NCBI GenBank assembly: GCA_017516745.1 | Contig: JAFXBF010000019.1 | Location: 1 to 39,934 of the forward strand | Direction of reading: 5' to 3' | Source of the DNA: Clostridia bacterium | GTDB lineage: Bacteria > Bacillota > Clostridia > Oscillospirales > Acutalibacteraceae | Length of the DNA: 39,934 nucleotides | In this document: in pieces, positions 8,362 through 15,883 of the stretch | Layout: each line of letters starts with the position of its first letter | How positions within the stretch are numbered: the first letter of the stretch is position 1 | The notes under the pieces: model-generated | Databases searched by the model: none | What the model was told of the DNA's origin: nothing | Seen by the model: the letters and a program-made list of their open reading frames with translations, nothing else | Program-made: the position numbers and the translations under genes

Positions 8362-9114
8362 ATGACAAACAAGAAAGAAACTCTAATATATACAGCAATT
8401 ACTTCGGTTGCTTTTTTTGCATTATCGTATTTGTTTGGCATTGTCATTTCTTTTGAGTGCAAGTGGTTTTCAAATGAGTTCTTATTTGTAATTTTCAGCG
8501 GAGCTTTTGCAAGTTCTTTGGTTGTCTTGATTAGTGAAATTTTTGGTTATAGACAACTTAAAAAAGCTATGGAAAACGAGTTGTATAGTCATCTTTCGTA
8601 CTTGTATGTTGCTGCCAAAGTTGCAAAAAATACAATGACAGCAGTCATTGAAAATACAGGAATTCATGTAGTCCCAGATATGCTCGATCAGCAGCAGTAC
8701 CAAATATCGTCAGCATTAAACTGTATATTTAACTTGGATTATTCAACATTTTGCAAAAAACAAGAGTTGTTTGTTGGGTTGACCGCATTTAAGGAAAAGC
8801 ATACTGCCTATATGGCGATGATAAGGGAGTGTGCTTATTTGCGGATGTCGATAAATCAAACACAAATTGATGAATTGATGAAAAATCCCCATTTTAATGG
8901 CCCGATCAACACTACGTATCCATTGGTGTTAAAAACAGCACAAATATTACAAAAGCATTTTGATACAATTATGGGCGACTGTGAGCAGTTGTTTGATAAA
9001 GTTGACTATTCTGGGCGGTTTAATTGGAAAGAAGGCAAGAAAAAGGTTTCTCAAGTAAACAGTATAGATTTAGAGGACGGTTCTCTTGAATACTTTTTCA
9101 AGAGAAATCTATGA
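8362..9114 (+). CDS. Two-TM membrane protein, unknown
   Basis: About 250 residues. Two hydrophobic helices at roughly residues 9-29 and 38-60, then a soluble helical region rich in Leu, Gln and Lys. No enzymatic motif is recognised. ATG 8362 is chosen: GGAG at 8350-8353 is properly spaced, whereas GTG 8353 overlaps the stop of the preceding restriction gene. The layout (short two-helix anchor plus cytosolic helical domain) is like many membrane effectors of bacterial defence systems, but that is only a resemblance. Immediate adjacency to the restriction fusion implies co-transcription. Confidence 0.6.
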   Translation: MTNKKETLIYTAITSVAFFALSYLFGIVISFECKWFSNEFLFVIFSGAFASSLVVLISEIFGYRQLKKAMENELYSHLSYLYVAAKVAKNTMTAVIENTGIHVVPDMLDQQQYQISSALNCIFNLDYSTFCKKQELFVGLTAFKEKHTAYMAMIRECAYLRMSINQTQIDELMKNPHFNGPINTTYPLVLKTAQILQKHFDTIMGDCEQLFDKVDYSGRFNWKEGKKKVSQVNSIDLEDGSLEYFFKRNL

Positions 9115-9133
9115 TAAAGCAAATAGAGTGAAA

Positions 9134-9478
9134 ATGACAGATTACTTAAAGATATACGAAAAATTCAAGGATGTCAAAGAGGTTAAGGATTATATCGATG
9201 ATATAATCCTCCTCCGACACCATTACGCAACACAGCAGTATTCTCAAATGCAGGATCATATTCGCAAGTTGATGAATAAGCATCTTGTTGAAACTCTTGC
9301 TTGGAATGCTGTGAATACTTCTCAGCCGACAACGATAGAGCAATCTTATATCAATGCTGAACACTTTTTGCAAATGCAAGGCGCAAAGATAATAACAAAA
9401 ACGGTTAAGAATTATGCTCAGCGTCTGTCTAAAGAAGAAATTGAGTTTGTTAAATCGTTAGAAGTTATAAGGAATTAA
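9134..9478 (+). CDS. Hypothetical helical protein (114 aa)
   Basis: I do not recognise a family. The protein is predicted mostly helical, with a His-rich stretch (LLRHHYATQQYSQMQDHIRK). The frame opens earlier at TTG 9086, inside the preceding gene, and GTG 9128 is also possible. ATG 9134 avoids that overlap, but its RBS (GAGTG) is weak, so the start is uncertain. It lies between a membrane protein and a protein with a hydrophobic C-terminus in the same run of genes. Confidence 0.55.
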   Translation: MTDYLKIYEKFKDVKEVKDYIDDIILLRHHYATQQYSQMQDHIRKLMNKHLVETLAWNAVNTSQPTTIEQSYINAEHFLQMQGAKIITKTVKNYAQRLSKEEIEFVKSLEVIRN

Positions 9479-9493
9479 AGCGAGGTCACCGTT

Positions 9494-10321
9494 ATGACAT
9501 TAAAACAAATAGAAAAAACGAGAAATTTATTATCAAGAGTTGATTCTGTAAACGGATTAAGAGAGGTGCAAGAATTTGTTTCCGAAGTAAAAGCGTTTTA
9601 TGGAGACGATTTTACAACAAAGTTGAAAATAACGACTTGGAACACACAGGATACATATTCGCAAGTGTATGAAAAGAATGATAAAATTGCAATTCGCAAT
9701 TTCCTTGAGTCATTGCTTGCCCAGGATATAAATGCCTCTGCAATAATTGACATCTTGAATTTAATTGAAGAAGGCGAGAATATAAAAAACAACAGAGAGT
9801 TGTGGGAAAGATATGTTTCTAAGGTATATTATTCGTATTCAGATAAAATTGCTTTTGATCAAATGACTGCTACAATTGCAACTGCACCACAAGAAATGTG
9901 GAATCTAAATATGTATCAAGTTTCAGAAGAGATGATTGATGGTATTATTGCAAAAATGAAATCGTATGCCAACATTCTAAGCAAACCTAAGCCGCTTGCC
10001 AAGGATGGTAATTCTTCGGTGCAAAATAAGCAGGAGATAAATTTTCAACCGCATATTAACATTGAAACAAAAAATGAGACAAATATAACTATAGATGCTG
10101 TCTTTGATAATGCACGGCAACAAATTGAGGATGCAGGCCTGTCGGATGTGCAGACACAAGAACTGTTTATCAAACTGTCAGAGTTAGAAGAAATAGCCAA
10201 AAGTAAAGAGAGCAAGGGAAAACGCTGGGCAAAGGCAAAAGAAATAATGAAATGGCTTGTTGAACAAGGTATCGCAGCCGCAAGCATTCTAATTCCTGTT
10301 CTATCTGAATCTATAAAATAG
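9494..10321 (+). CDS. Hypothetical protein with hydrophobic C-terminal helix (275 aa)
   Basis: RBS GAGG precedes ATG 9494. Residues 1-165 are soluble and helical, followed by a polar linker (KPKPLAKDGNSSVQNKQE) and a C-terminal unit that starts NIETKNETNITIDAVFD. The protein ends in a hydrophobic segment (EQGIAAASILIPVLSESIK) that could insert in a membrane or form an oligomer core. This two-part layout, a variable N-terminus joined by a linker to a short conserved-looking tail, is common in bacterial immunity proteins of unknown mechanism. I cannot name the family. Confidence 0.6.
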   Translation: MTLKQIEKTRNLLSRVDSVNGLREVQEFVSEVKAFYGDDFTTKLKITTWNTQDTYSQVYEKNDKIAIRNFLESLLAQDINASAIIDILNLIEEGENIKNNRELWERYVSKVYYSYSDKIAFDQMTATIATAPQEMWNLNMYQVSEEMIDGIIAKMKSYANILSKPKPLAKDGNSSVQNKQEINFQPHINIETKNETNITIDAVFDNARQQIEDAGLSDVQTQELFIKLSELEEIAKSKESKGKRWAKAKEIMKWLVEQGIAAASILIPVLSESIK

Positions 10322-10348
10322 ACCTAAATAGCAAGGAGGTGTGTGCTT

Positions 10349-10948
10349 TTGATAAACAAGCTTATTACAGAAATCAACGAAGCTTTATCTCATAACTTAT
10401 ATTTTGCTGCATTATCATTGGCACTTACTCTCCCTGATATATGCGGCAAAGCAGAGTATCCCGAAAAAGGTTCTACAAGCCGCTACAAACTTTGGTATGA
10501 TGAGTATATCGGACAATATGAAAAATCTCCACCTATTGACGGGGTTCCGGACATGCCTTATTTGAGTGGCGAAATAATATATAATTTGAGAAGCTCGCTT
10601 TTCCATCAAGGAAATCCTAACCTGGATAATGGCGAATATAAAAAGCGCAATAAAAAAGAGTGTCCCATTGAACACTTCAAAATTGTTGTCGAGACTGAGA
10701 AACCATATAAAATATACGGTGGAGAAGCAGGCTCCTTAACCATTGATAACAACGGCATAGAGCATCGTGAATATCGTGTCAGTGTCAGAAGACTTTGCAT
10801 GATACTGTGTTTAGCAGCAGAGTCCTATTACAATAAGAACAAGGATAAGTTCACATTTTTTAATTACTCTATTTTGGATTGGGACAAATACATAGACAGT
10901 CTTCCAAAAGAGGATCGCGAAATGATTCTTGAGGGAGTATCATCGTAG
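10349..10948 (+). CDS. HEPN-like protein with Rx4H motif
   Basis: About 199 residues. Helical N-terminus (NLYFAALSLALTLPDICGKAEYP), then YLSGEIIYNLRSSLFHQGNPNL, in which R81-SSLF-H86 fits the Rx4-6H signature of HEPN RNases. The overall pattern (helix, YP, RY.LW, LR..LFH.G) resembles HEPN families found in toxin-antitoxin and defence loci. AGGAGG at 10334-10339 is 9 bases before TTG 10349; the GTG at 10343 is too close to it, so TTG is preferred. If HEPN is right, the product may cleave RNA on activation by its neighbours. Catalysis is inferred, not shown. Confidence 0.6.
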   Translation: MINKLITEINEALSHNLYFAALSLALTLPDICGKAEYPEKGSTSRYKLWYDEYIGQYEKSPPIDGVPDMPYLSGEIIYNLRSSLFHQGNPNLDNGEYKKRNKKECPIEHFKIVVETEKPYKIYGGEAGSLTIDNNGIEHREYRVSVRRLCMILCLAAESYYNKNKDKFTFFNYSILDWDKYIDSLPKEDREMILEGVSS

Positions 10949-10987
10949 TGTTTTTGATAAAGCGAGATGAAAACGAGGTTGTGTTTT

Positions 10988-11521
10988 ATGCAAAGAATAA
11001 GCCGAAAAACAAAAGAACGAATTGCAAATAATATTGTGGATTTTATGGTTAATGACACTCCGTTATTACAAGAATCCGTTTCATTTATTTATAACTGGGT
11101 TATGAGCGACGGATCTGAAAAAACAAAGGCGCATTATGATGTGTGGGATATTGTCCTAAAAACATATTTGCCACAAGAGAGACCGATTTTATTTCGTTCC
11201 TGTCAACGTCTTTCCAAGCAAGATATTCAAAGTTTTACCGGAAGAATATATACTGCCGAAAGATTTTCTGAGAACCATACTGGGCATTTGCTGATTTGTG
11301 ATACAAAAGAATATCTGCAGTTTGAGGATGAAAATGCTATAGAGCACGAACGCAGTTTCTTTCCTTTGTGTGAATGTATAAAAAAAGGTACATATTGTGA
11401 AAATCCTTGTTTTCGTGAGTCCTTCTATGAGGAATACAAGAAGGAGGATGAATATATAGTTCGTGTAAAACAAACCTGGTTGTATGATTTGAAGTGGAAT
11501 AGAAAAAGAGAGGATGAATGA
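10988..11521 (+). CDS. Hypothetical protein with ADP-ribosyltransferase-like motif pattern
   Basis: 177 residues from ATG 10988 (ACGAGG ahead; ATG 10967 is an alternative). No confident family. Three segments line up with the R-S-E triad of mono-ADP-ribosyltransferases: ILFRSC with R70, QSFTGRIYTAERFS with S82-F-T84, and AIEHERSFF with E119-H-E121. These are the right order and similar character, although R-to-S spacing is short. A cluster of cysteines follows (PLCEC, YCENPC). Its stop overlaps the next start (ATGA), so it is translationally coupled to the following 392-residue protein. Treat the enzyme assignment as a hypothesis. Confidence 0.45.
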   Translation: MQRISRKTKERIANNIVDFMVNDTPLLQESVSFIYNWVMSDGSEKTKAHYDVWDIVLKTYLPQERPILFRSCQRLSKQDIQSFTGRIYTAERFSENHTGHLLICDTKEYLQFEDENAIEHERSFFPLCECIKKGTYCENPCFRESFYEEYKKEDEYIVRVKQTWLYDLKWNRKREDE

Positions 11522-12696
11522 CAGCAAATACTGAGCATAGAGAATTTGTTGCTTTTTTAACGAATCAAATGAGTCAGCTAACTTCTTTTGCTGATATGTT
11601 TGATTTATATCTGTTCAATCGAAACATATTAAAAGACTGGACATTTATTGTAGCAACAACTGAAACAAATAATATGAATTTATATGAAGACATGGAAAAT
11701 ATATCGGGAATCAGAGATAGGATGTTTACTCCGTTTGCTAATGGAAGAGTAGGTATAATTAACGATAAAATCTTAAAAAGATGTATTATAAAAAATGATT
11801 CCAGAGCAAGAATTCTCAGGTGTGTTTCATTTGATACTCAAACGGTGAGTTATATCGATAGATATTATAAAAAAGGAACTGTTCCGTATGAGGGCTTTGA
11901 ATCAGTTATCCGTTTATTAGAAGGCGGAGGTATTGGGGTTGACCATATCCCATACACGCTTGAAAACCTCCTATTTGACTTGAGGCAAAAGGATAGCGTA
12001 GAGCAAACACTTTTTGCCTATGAAATGATGATAGGAGAAAATGCTGGAAATGAAAAAGTTTGCAAAAAACAAGCCAGGGACATTGTTTCTATGTATGAGA
12101 AAGTCGACTTTGAGTTTCCTTTCGGAGTAAAAGAACAGTATAAGATGATATATCTTTCATTGATTAAAATGAGTCAAATTCAACTGGCACATAAAAAATT
12201 ACCACCTCTAAATAAACTGGAACTTTTCGTTGAGTTTATGACAGATAAACTATACAGGATTATGCAACCCGAACTTAATTTAGCAAAGTTATATTTTGTT
12301 AAAGGAAGTTGTTGCGGTTTCTTTGGTAAAATACATACTGATAACAAAAGCATTTTACAGCAACTTAGAAATATGACTTGGGATCTTATGCATCTTCGAT
12401 TTATGAATTTCTCAGGCATGCTGTTTAATGCAAAAAAGGGTGACGCATTAATTCCGTATTTTTTTACTTACGATAAACGACTGCAAGATATACGAGAATG
12501 TTATAATTTGCAGGCGTTAGCTGTTAATCCATACAGTTACTCAGTTATGCCTGTTTATGCTATGGATGATGGATTGTTTGATATTCTAAAGGAACATTGC
12601 AATATAGGAAAACATATTGAACGAATGGAAAAGGTTCCTAACATAGATGCTTTGATTTTAGAATGTGAAGAAGAATTATTAAAATTAATACAATAA
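11518..12696 (+). CDS. Hypothetical protein with PIN-like acidic residues (392 aa)
   Basis: Starts at ATG 11518, overlapping the previous gene by 4 bases. No family recognised with confidence. Four acidic residues sit in contexts resembling a PIN nuclease with a large insertion: SFDTQTVSYI (D106), PYTLENLLF (E149), NMTWDLMHLRF (D289) and FFTYDKRL (D319). The last one, followed by a region ending in AVNP, looks like the closing strand of PIN domains. If so it would be a metal-dependent RNase. As last gene of the run and coupled to the ART-like gene, it may form a two-gene unit with it. There is no clear terminator right after it. Confidence 0.5.
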   Translation: MTANTEHREFVAFLTNQMSQLTSFADMFDLYLFNRNILKDWTFIVATTETNNMNLYEDMENISGIRDRMFTPFANGRVGIINDKILKRCIIKNDSRARILRCVSFDTQTVSYIDRYYKKGTVPYEGFESVIRLLEGGGIGVDHIPYTLENLLFDLRQKDSVEQTLFAYEMMIGENAGNEKVCKKQARDIVSMYEKVDFEFPFGVKEQYKMIYLSLIKMSQIQLAHKKLPPLNKLELFVEFMTDKLYRIMQPELNLAKLYFVKGSCCGFFGKIHTDNKSILQQLRNMTWDLMHLRFMNFSGMLFNAKKGDALIPYFFTYDKRLQDIRECYNLQALAVNPYSYSVMPVYAMDDGLFDILKEHCNIGKHIERMEKVPNIDALILECEEELLKLIQ

Positions 12697-12849
12697 TAAA
12701 AGCTCTACTTAGTACAACTTTTGAAGAAATATAAAACAACTCAAACAGTGAAATGATTTTTGTAGTGAAAGAATATAGAATAGTTATGTAATATGCAAAA
12801 CTGAGAGTAAAAGGATATGGAAGAAAAATAACTTTACTGCTTTAAAGTG

Positions 12850-12878
12850 TTGACATATACTTTATTATGTGCTACAAT
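12850..12878 (+). promoter_or_regulatory. Orphan strong promoter
   Basis: TTGACA (12850-12855), 17-base spacer, TACAAT (12873-12878). Near consensus, yet no ORF follows; the transcript would run through a segment resembling the P5/L5 part of cobalamin riboswitches and could end at the 13174 terminator. Confidence 0.65.
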
Positions 12879-13173
12879 TCATTTGCAATTGTAAATAAAG
12901 AGTGTTTCAGGTGGGTGTGAATCCGCCGGGGTTAGTGTTTTTGTTCTGTGATACTGTGATTGATACGGTTTTTCGGCAAAAAACTTAAAAACATCAGTTT
13001 TGACCCCTCAGAAACCCTTATTTTACGTGCCTTTTCACAAGTTAAATATCAAAACTAAGTGAGTGGGAATAATAACATAAAATTAAAACCCACGCAGAAT
13101 AGCCGTTTGCGGGACTTTTTCAAAGCCCGTGACAACAAAATGACAACATTTTTTCAGATTTTTTAAAAATGAT

Positions 13174-13218
13174 AAGAGCTAACTGATTTTTAAAGTCAGT
13201 CAGCTCTTTTTCTTTTTT
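13174..13218 (+). terminator. Terminator before the sigma factor gene
   Basis: AAGAGCTAACTGA (13174-13186) and TCAGTCAGCTCTT (13196-13208) form a 13-bp stem with one mismatch, followed by a T-rich run (TTTTTCTTTTTT). It would stop transcription coming from the orphan promoter or the defence cluster. Confidence 0.8.
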
Positions 13219-13266
13219 CCGAGCGTATTAAAAACATATTTTATTAAATTTTTTACAATTTAATAA

Positions 13267-13294
13267 GGAATTAAGCCTTGTTCGGTTGTATAAT
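13267..13294 (+). promoter_or_regulatory. Possible promoter of the sigma/serpin operon
   Basis: TATAAT at 13289-13294 lies about 43 bases before the sigma factor start. GGAAT at 13267-13271, 17 bases upstream, resembles the GGAA-type -35 used by ECF sigma factors, which would fit autoregulation, but the match is short. Confidence 0.4.
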
Positions 13295-13337
13295 AAGTGA
13301 AGGGGTCAGACGTGAGCCCGAGACAGGAGGAAAGCTT

Positions 13338-13889
13338 ATGGATAACGGCGCAGGTAGCTACCGCCGTTTCCTTGATGGTGACGAAAGTGCCTTTGACGAA
13401 ATAATGATAGAGCTGTTTGACAAGCTCGTTTTCTTCATTGACCGTTATGTACACGACATTCACGTAGCCGAGGATATTGCCATTGATGTCTTTTCGGATT
13501 TAGTGGTAAATAAAGCCAGGTACAATTTCAAGGTGACGCTTAAAACCTATTTGTTTATGCTCGGGCGCAGCCGTGCACTAAACTACATAAAGCACCGCAA
13601 GGTTATTGAGTTTACGGGGCTTGAACAGGCTGACGATATTTCAGCCGAGCAGGAAACGCTTGAAGAAGCTGTGCTTGCAGATGAGAGGAAGCGAACATTA
13701 AACCGTGCGCTCTGTTCGCTGCCGGAGGATATGCGTGTTGTTATACACCTGATTTATTTTGAGGATTTGTCGTACGATGAGGCGGCAAGGGTTATGAAGA
13801 AAAACCGCAAGCAGATTGATAACCTGCTGTACCGTGCAAAAGGGCAGCTTCGCATCATTCTTGGGAAGGATGGTGAGCAGTTATTATGA
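13338..13889 (+). CDS. ECF-type RNA polymerase sigma factor
   Basis: 183 residues. Region 2 is visible as ESAFDEIMIELFDKLVFFIDRYV with VAEDIAIDVFSDLVVN, and region 4 as RALCSLPEDMRVVIHLIYFEDLSYDEAARVM with a helix-turn-helix ending KNRKQIDNLLYRAKGQLR. Length and two-domain layout fit extracytoplasmic-function sigma factors. ATG 13338 follows AGGAGG; an upstream GTG in frame lacks an RBS. Its stop overlaps the start of the next gene by 4 bases (ATGA), the usual arrangement with a cognate anti-sigma factor. It probably controls the serpin downstream and may respond to envelope or host-protease stress (inference). Confidence 0.9.
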   Translation: MDNGAGSYRRFLDGDESAFDEIMIELFDKLVFFIDRYVHDIHVAEDIAIDVFSDLVVNKARYNFKVTLKTYLFMLGRSRALNYIKHRKVIEFTGLEQADDISAEQETLEEAVLADERKRTLNRALCSLPEDMRVVIHLIYFEDLSYDEAARVMKKNRKQIDNLLYRAKGQLRIILGKDGEQLL

Positions 13890-14587
13890 GAAGTTTTGAA
13901 GAAAGAAAGGCGGAAATTTTTCTCCGCAGCGAAAACAGAATAAAGGAACGAAAAATGAACCGCAGACGCATACTTACCGTATGTATTCCGCTGTGTGTAA
14001 TTCTGATTATAGGCTCGGCAATTCTGCCCGAGCTGATACCCGTGGGCTTTGACCAAGCTGAACAGGAGAACAACGCTCAAATCAAAGACGAAATCGGAAA
14101 CGAACTTGATTACTCTGTCAACGATGAGGACGGCTTTGACGGCATTGAAGGTGCACCCGAAAGTGATAGCTTCTCGTTCTCGCTCACTTGGGGCTGCTAC
14201 GGCATCAGCTCTTACGACAGCAAAACGGGCAGGCTTGTAAAAACCTCGGATGCAACACATCCGGAGGATTATGTCACGACTTATTATCTCACAAATGAGC
14301 AGAAGCAGGAAATTTACAATCTGATTAGCGAACTCAATATTGAGAAATATCCCGATGAGTACAATCCACACAGAAACGCAGTATCCACACCGTATATGAC
14401 CCTGATTCTGTCCGTAAAGGCGGACGGTATTGACAAAACAGTGTCTTGTCCCGAAACGGCACTTTCCTACGATGCCAACAACAGAAAGGGGCAGAAATTC
14501 CTTGATGTTTGTAAGGCGATTGAGGAAATTCTGACCGCAACGGACGAATGGAAGGCCTTGCCCGAATATGAATTCTTCTATGATTAG
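13886..14587 (+). CDS. Membrane anti-sigma-factor-like protein
   Basis: 233 residues. A cytosolic N-terminus rich in charges (RSFEERKAEIFLRSENRIKE), one transmembrane helix at about residues 29-48 (ILTVCIPLCVILIIGSAIL), then an acidic extracellular domain. The position, coupled to an ECF sigma factor, and the short basic cytosolic tail suggest an anti-sigma factor or sensor. No classical zinc-binding anti-sigma motif (HxxxCxxC) is present, so it may belong to a lineage-specific type. The extracellular part shows no known domain. Confidence 0.7.
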   Translation: MRSFEERKAEIFLRSENRIKERKMNRRRILTVCIPLCVILIIGSAILPELIPVGFDQAEQENNAQIKDEIGNELDYSVNDEDGFDGIEGAPESDSFSFSLTWGCYGISSYDSKTGRLVKTSDATHPEDYVTTYYLTNEQKQEIYNLISELNIEKYPDEYNPHRNAVSTPYMTLILSVKADGIDKTVSCPETALSYDANNRKGQKFLDVCKAIEEILTATDEWKALPEYEFFYD

Positions 14588-14619
14588 GGTGACGAGAATA
14601 ATCCGAAGGAGGAACAAAT

Positions 14620-15879
14620 ATGAAAAACTCCCGTGTATTTTTAGTGCTTGTAAGTTTGCTGCTTGTGTGTGCCACAGCATTTAATCTGTCGGGCTGTACA
14701 ATGCAGGTAAAGGCCAAGGATTTGATGGAAGGCATATCACCCAACAGCGTTAATGCCCTCGGCAATCTCAACGCATACAATGCCGCTGTTACGGATTTTG
14801 CCGTGCGCCTTTTCAAGGCAAGCGAGGAAGACGGCAAAAACACGCTGATTTCTCCCCTGTCCGTGCTTTGCGCACTGGCAATGACGGCAAACGGTGCTGG
14901 AAGTGAAACCCTTGAAGAAATGGAAGCTGTTTTGGGTATGAGTAAAGACGCGCTCAACCTCTACCTTTACAGTTATATGTCAAATCTGCCGAGCAACGAG
15001 AAAAATAAGCTCAGCCTTGCAAACTCAATATGGTTTACTGAGGACGAACGCTTTACGGTAAGCAAAGACTTTTTGCAGACGAATGCCGATTACTACGGCG
15101 CAGATATTTACAAAGCGCCCTTCAACGACAAGACCTGCAAGGAAATAAATAAGTGGGTAAAGCAGAAAACCGACTCAATGATACCCGAAATTCTGGACGA
15201 AATTCCGACCGAAGCAGTTATGTACCTGATAAATGCACTTGCCTTCGAGGCAGAGTGGCATAAGATTTACGAAAAGGATCAGGTGCGTAACGGCGAATTC
15301 ACCAAGGAAGACGGCACAAAGCAAAGGGCAGAATTTATGTACGGCACGGAAGGCACTTGCCTTGAAGACGAAAAGGCAAGCGGCTTTGTAAAATACTACA
15401 AGGACGGCAAGTATGCCTTTGTCGCAATGCTTCCCGACGAGGGTGTGACTGTGTCGGAATACGTTGCCTCGCTTGACGGCGAAAGCTTGAACGCAATGCT
15501 CGCAAACCCCGGCTACACAACCGTTTTTACCGCTATGCCGAAATTTGAAACAGAATATTCTGTTGAAATGGATGAAGTTTTAAAGGGAATGGGTATGATA
15601 TCGGCATTCAGCGCTGACAATGCCGATTTTAAAGCACTCGGCACCTCGGAAAGAGGCAACATATATATAAACCGTGTGCTTCACAGGACATATATCTCCG
15701 TTGGCGAAAAGGGCACAAGGGCAGGTGCGACAACGGTTGTGGAAATGAACGACGAAGCCGCAATGGAAACGCTCGAGCCCAAAGAAATATACCTTGACAG
15801 ACCGTTTGTGTATATGCTCATAGACAGCGAAAACAAAATTCCGTTCTTCATAGGAACAATGACGGATATTGAGAAATAA
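14620..15879 (+). CDS. Serpin-family protease inhibitor, lipoprotein
   Basis: 419 residues with a signal peptide and lipobox LSGC (C26), so anchored outside the cell. Serpin features in order: shutter motif LISPLSVLCALAM (77-89), NSIWF (135-139), NALAFEAEW (205-213), F.AMLPDEG (267-275), and the C-terminal RPFVYMLID (394-402). The reactive-centre hinge EKGTRAGATT starts at E363 with small residues expected of an inhibitory serpin; counting 17 residues puts the scissile bond near E379-A380. Inhibitory serpins trap serine proteases; related gut Clostridia serpins act on host proteases. RBS AAGGAGG precedes ATG 14620. The gene follows the sigma/anti-sigma pair by 32 bases, so it is likely their main target. 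Confidence 0.95.
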   Translation: MKNSRVFLVLVSLLLVCATAFNLSGCTMQVKAKDLMEGISPNSVNALGNLNAYNAAVTDFAVRLFKASEEDGKNTLISPLSVLCALAMTANGAGSETLEEMEAVLGMSKDALNLYLYSYMSNLPSNEKNKLSLANSIWFTEDERFTVSKDFLQTNADYYGADIYKAPFNDKTCKEINKWVKQKTDSMIPEILDEIPTEAVMYLINALAFEAEWHKIYEKDQVRNGEFTKEDGTKQRAEFMYGTEGTCLEDEKASGFVKYYKDGKYAFVAMLPDEGVTVSEYVASLDGESLNAMLANPGYTTVFTAMPKFETEYSVEMDEVLKGMGMISAFSADNADFKALGTSERGNIYINRVLHRTYISVGEKGTRAGATTVVEMNDEAAMETLEPKEIYLDRPFVYMLIDSENKIPFFIGTMTDIEK

Positions 15880-15883
15880 GCTT

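Larger units (their letters stand above)
12697..13337. other. Gene-free junction between defence cluster and chromosomal genes
   Basis: No credible coding frame. It holds a strong promoter (12850-12878), a GGTGGGTGTGAATCCGCC segment (12910-12927), a hairpin-like CGGGACTTT/AAAGCCCG region near 13108-13130, and a terminator at 13174-13218. Base composition changes from AT-rich on the left to clearly GC-richer on the right, so the edge of the imported DNA probably lies here. I could not define an attachment site. Confidence 0.5.

Noticed and set aside
13754-14680. 308-codon minus-strand frame
   Set aside because: Lies opposite the sigma and anti-sigma genes, which have clear domains, RBS and coupling; its translation shows no family.
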